From: JAPOXR01 sp965219635
GTDB taxonomy: Bacteria; Pseudomonadota; Alphaproteobacteria; Rhodobacterales; Rhodobacteraceae
NCBI GenBank assembly: GCA_965219635.1
Contig: OZ244783.1
Coordinates: 2,108,001-2,172,000 of the forward strand
Direction: 5' to 3'
Length of the DNA: 64,000 bases
Part shown: positions 63,965 through 64,000 of the stretch, piece by piece
How the letters are laid out: every line of letters begins with the position of its first letter
Numbering within the stretch: the first letter of the stretch is position 1
The notes under the pieces: generated by a model
What the model was told of the DNA's origin: nothing
What the model saw: the letters and a program-made list of their open reading frames with translations, nothing else
Database searches by the model: none
Position numbers and translations under genes: made by a program

Positions 63965-64000
63965 TCAGGGGCAGGATCGGTGCCTTACGCTACGGACCTC

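Overview
The window comes from a GC-rich alphaproteobacterium-like genome. The evidence is a class I lysyl-tRNA synthetase, EttA, a CbiG-CobJ fusion, a cobW-cobN-cobO block and a dgc/stachydrine-type demethylation locus. No species can be named from the sequence. Most genes are tightly packed with 4-nt stop/start overlaps, and several start with TTG or GTG. No rRNA, tRNA, CRISPR array or intact transposase was seen.

Layout. (1) 0.2-7.0 kb, housekeeping: uvrB, lysK, a TerB-like protein, nadD, ettA. (2) 7.1-18.0 kb, corrin ring synthesis: cbiX, cobH, cobL, cobI, cbiG-cobJ, cobM (plus strand), cobB and cobA (minus strand), then cbiD and cobK (plus strand). (3) 18.2-38.2 kb, a RiPP (ribosomally made, modified peptide) cluster of the NHLP (nitrile-hydratase-like leader peptide) class. 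(4) 39.0-39.9 kb, a ketose 3-epimerase. (5) 40.3-45.7 kb, cobW, cobN, cobO. (6) 45.8-62.2 kb, a catabolic and transport locus with a GntR regulator. (7) 62.5-64.0 kb, cobQ. The cobalamin genes are therefore split by the RiPP cluster and by the catabolic locus.

The RiPP cluster is the most notable content. Four small genes encode nitrile-hydratase-like leaders ending in a GG cleavage site, followed by Cys-rich cores: VCSCCCCCGSAAGTWP, IVCCCCCWWM, SHCCCTAPPGTNWW and NHCCYCQPLSGSGGR. Between them lies an operon of two fused cyclodehydratases (PqqD-like recognition domain, E1-like zinc domain and YcaO domain in one chain), a SagB-type azoline dehydrogenase and a flavin-dependent tryptophan-halogenase-family protein. 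Divergent from these are the NHLP export genes: an HlyD-like adaptor, a C39 peptidase ABC transporter and a second ABC protein. The inferred product is a set of secreted poly-thiazole peptides. Because three of the four cores end in Trp-containing tails, those Trp residues may be halogenated. The locus has been reshuffled: about 1 kb is duplicated at a 2,156-bp offset, there is an internally deleted halogenase pseudogene, and IS21-like end repeats occur between precursors 3 and 4.

The catabolic locus encodes an amino-acid-type ABC importer, a DgcA/StcD-like flavin oxidoreductase with DgcB and ETF-like partners, a DAO-family oxidase, a GMC oxidoreductase, an amidase, a class IV aminotransferase, a tautomerase and a P5C-reductase-like enzyme. 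Three promoter regions share an ATTGTATNC half-site that probably binds the local GntR protein. The most likely role is uptake and oxidative N-demethylation of a small methylated amino acid or betaine-like compound; the substrate is unknown.
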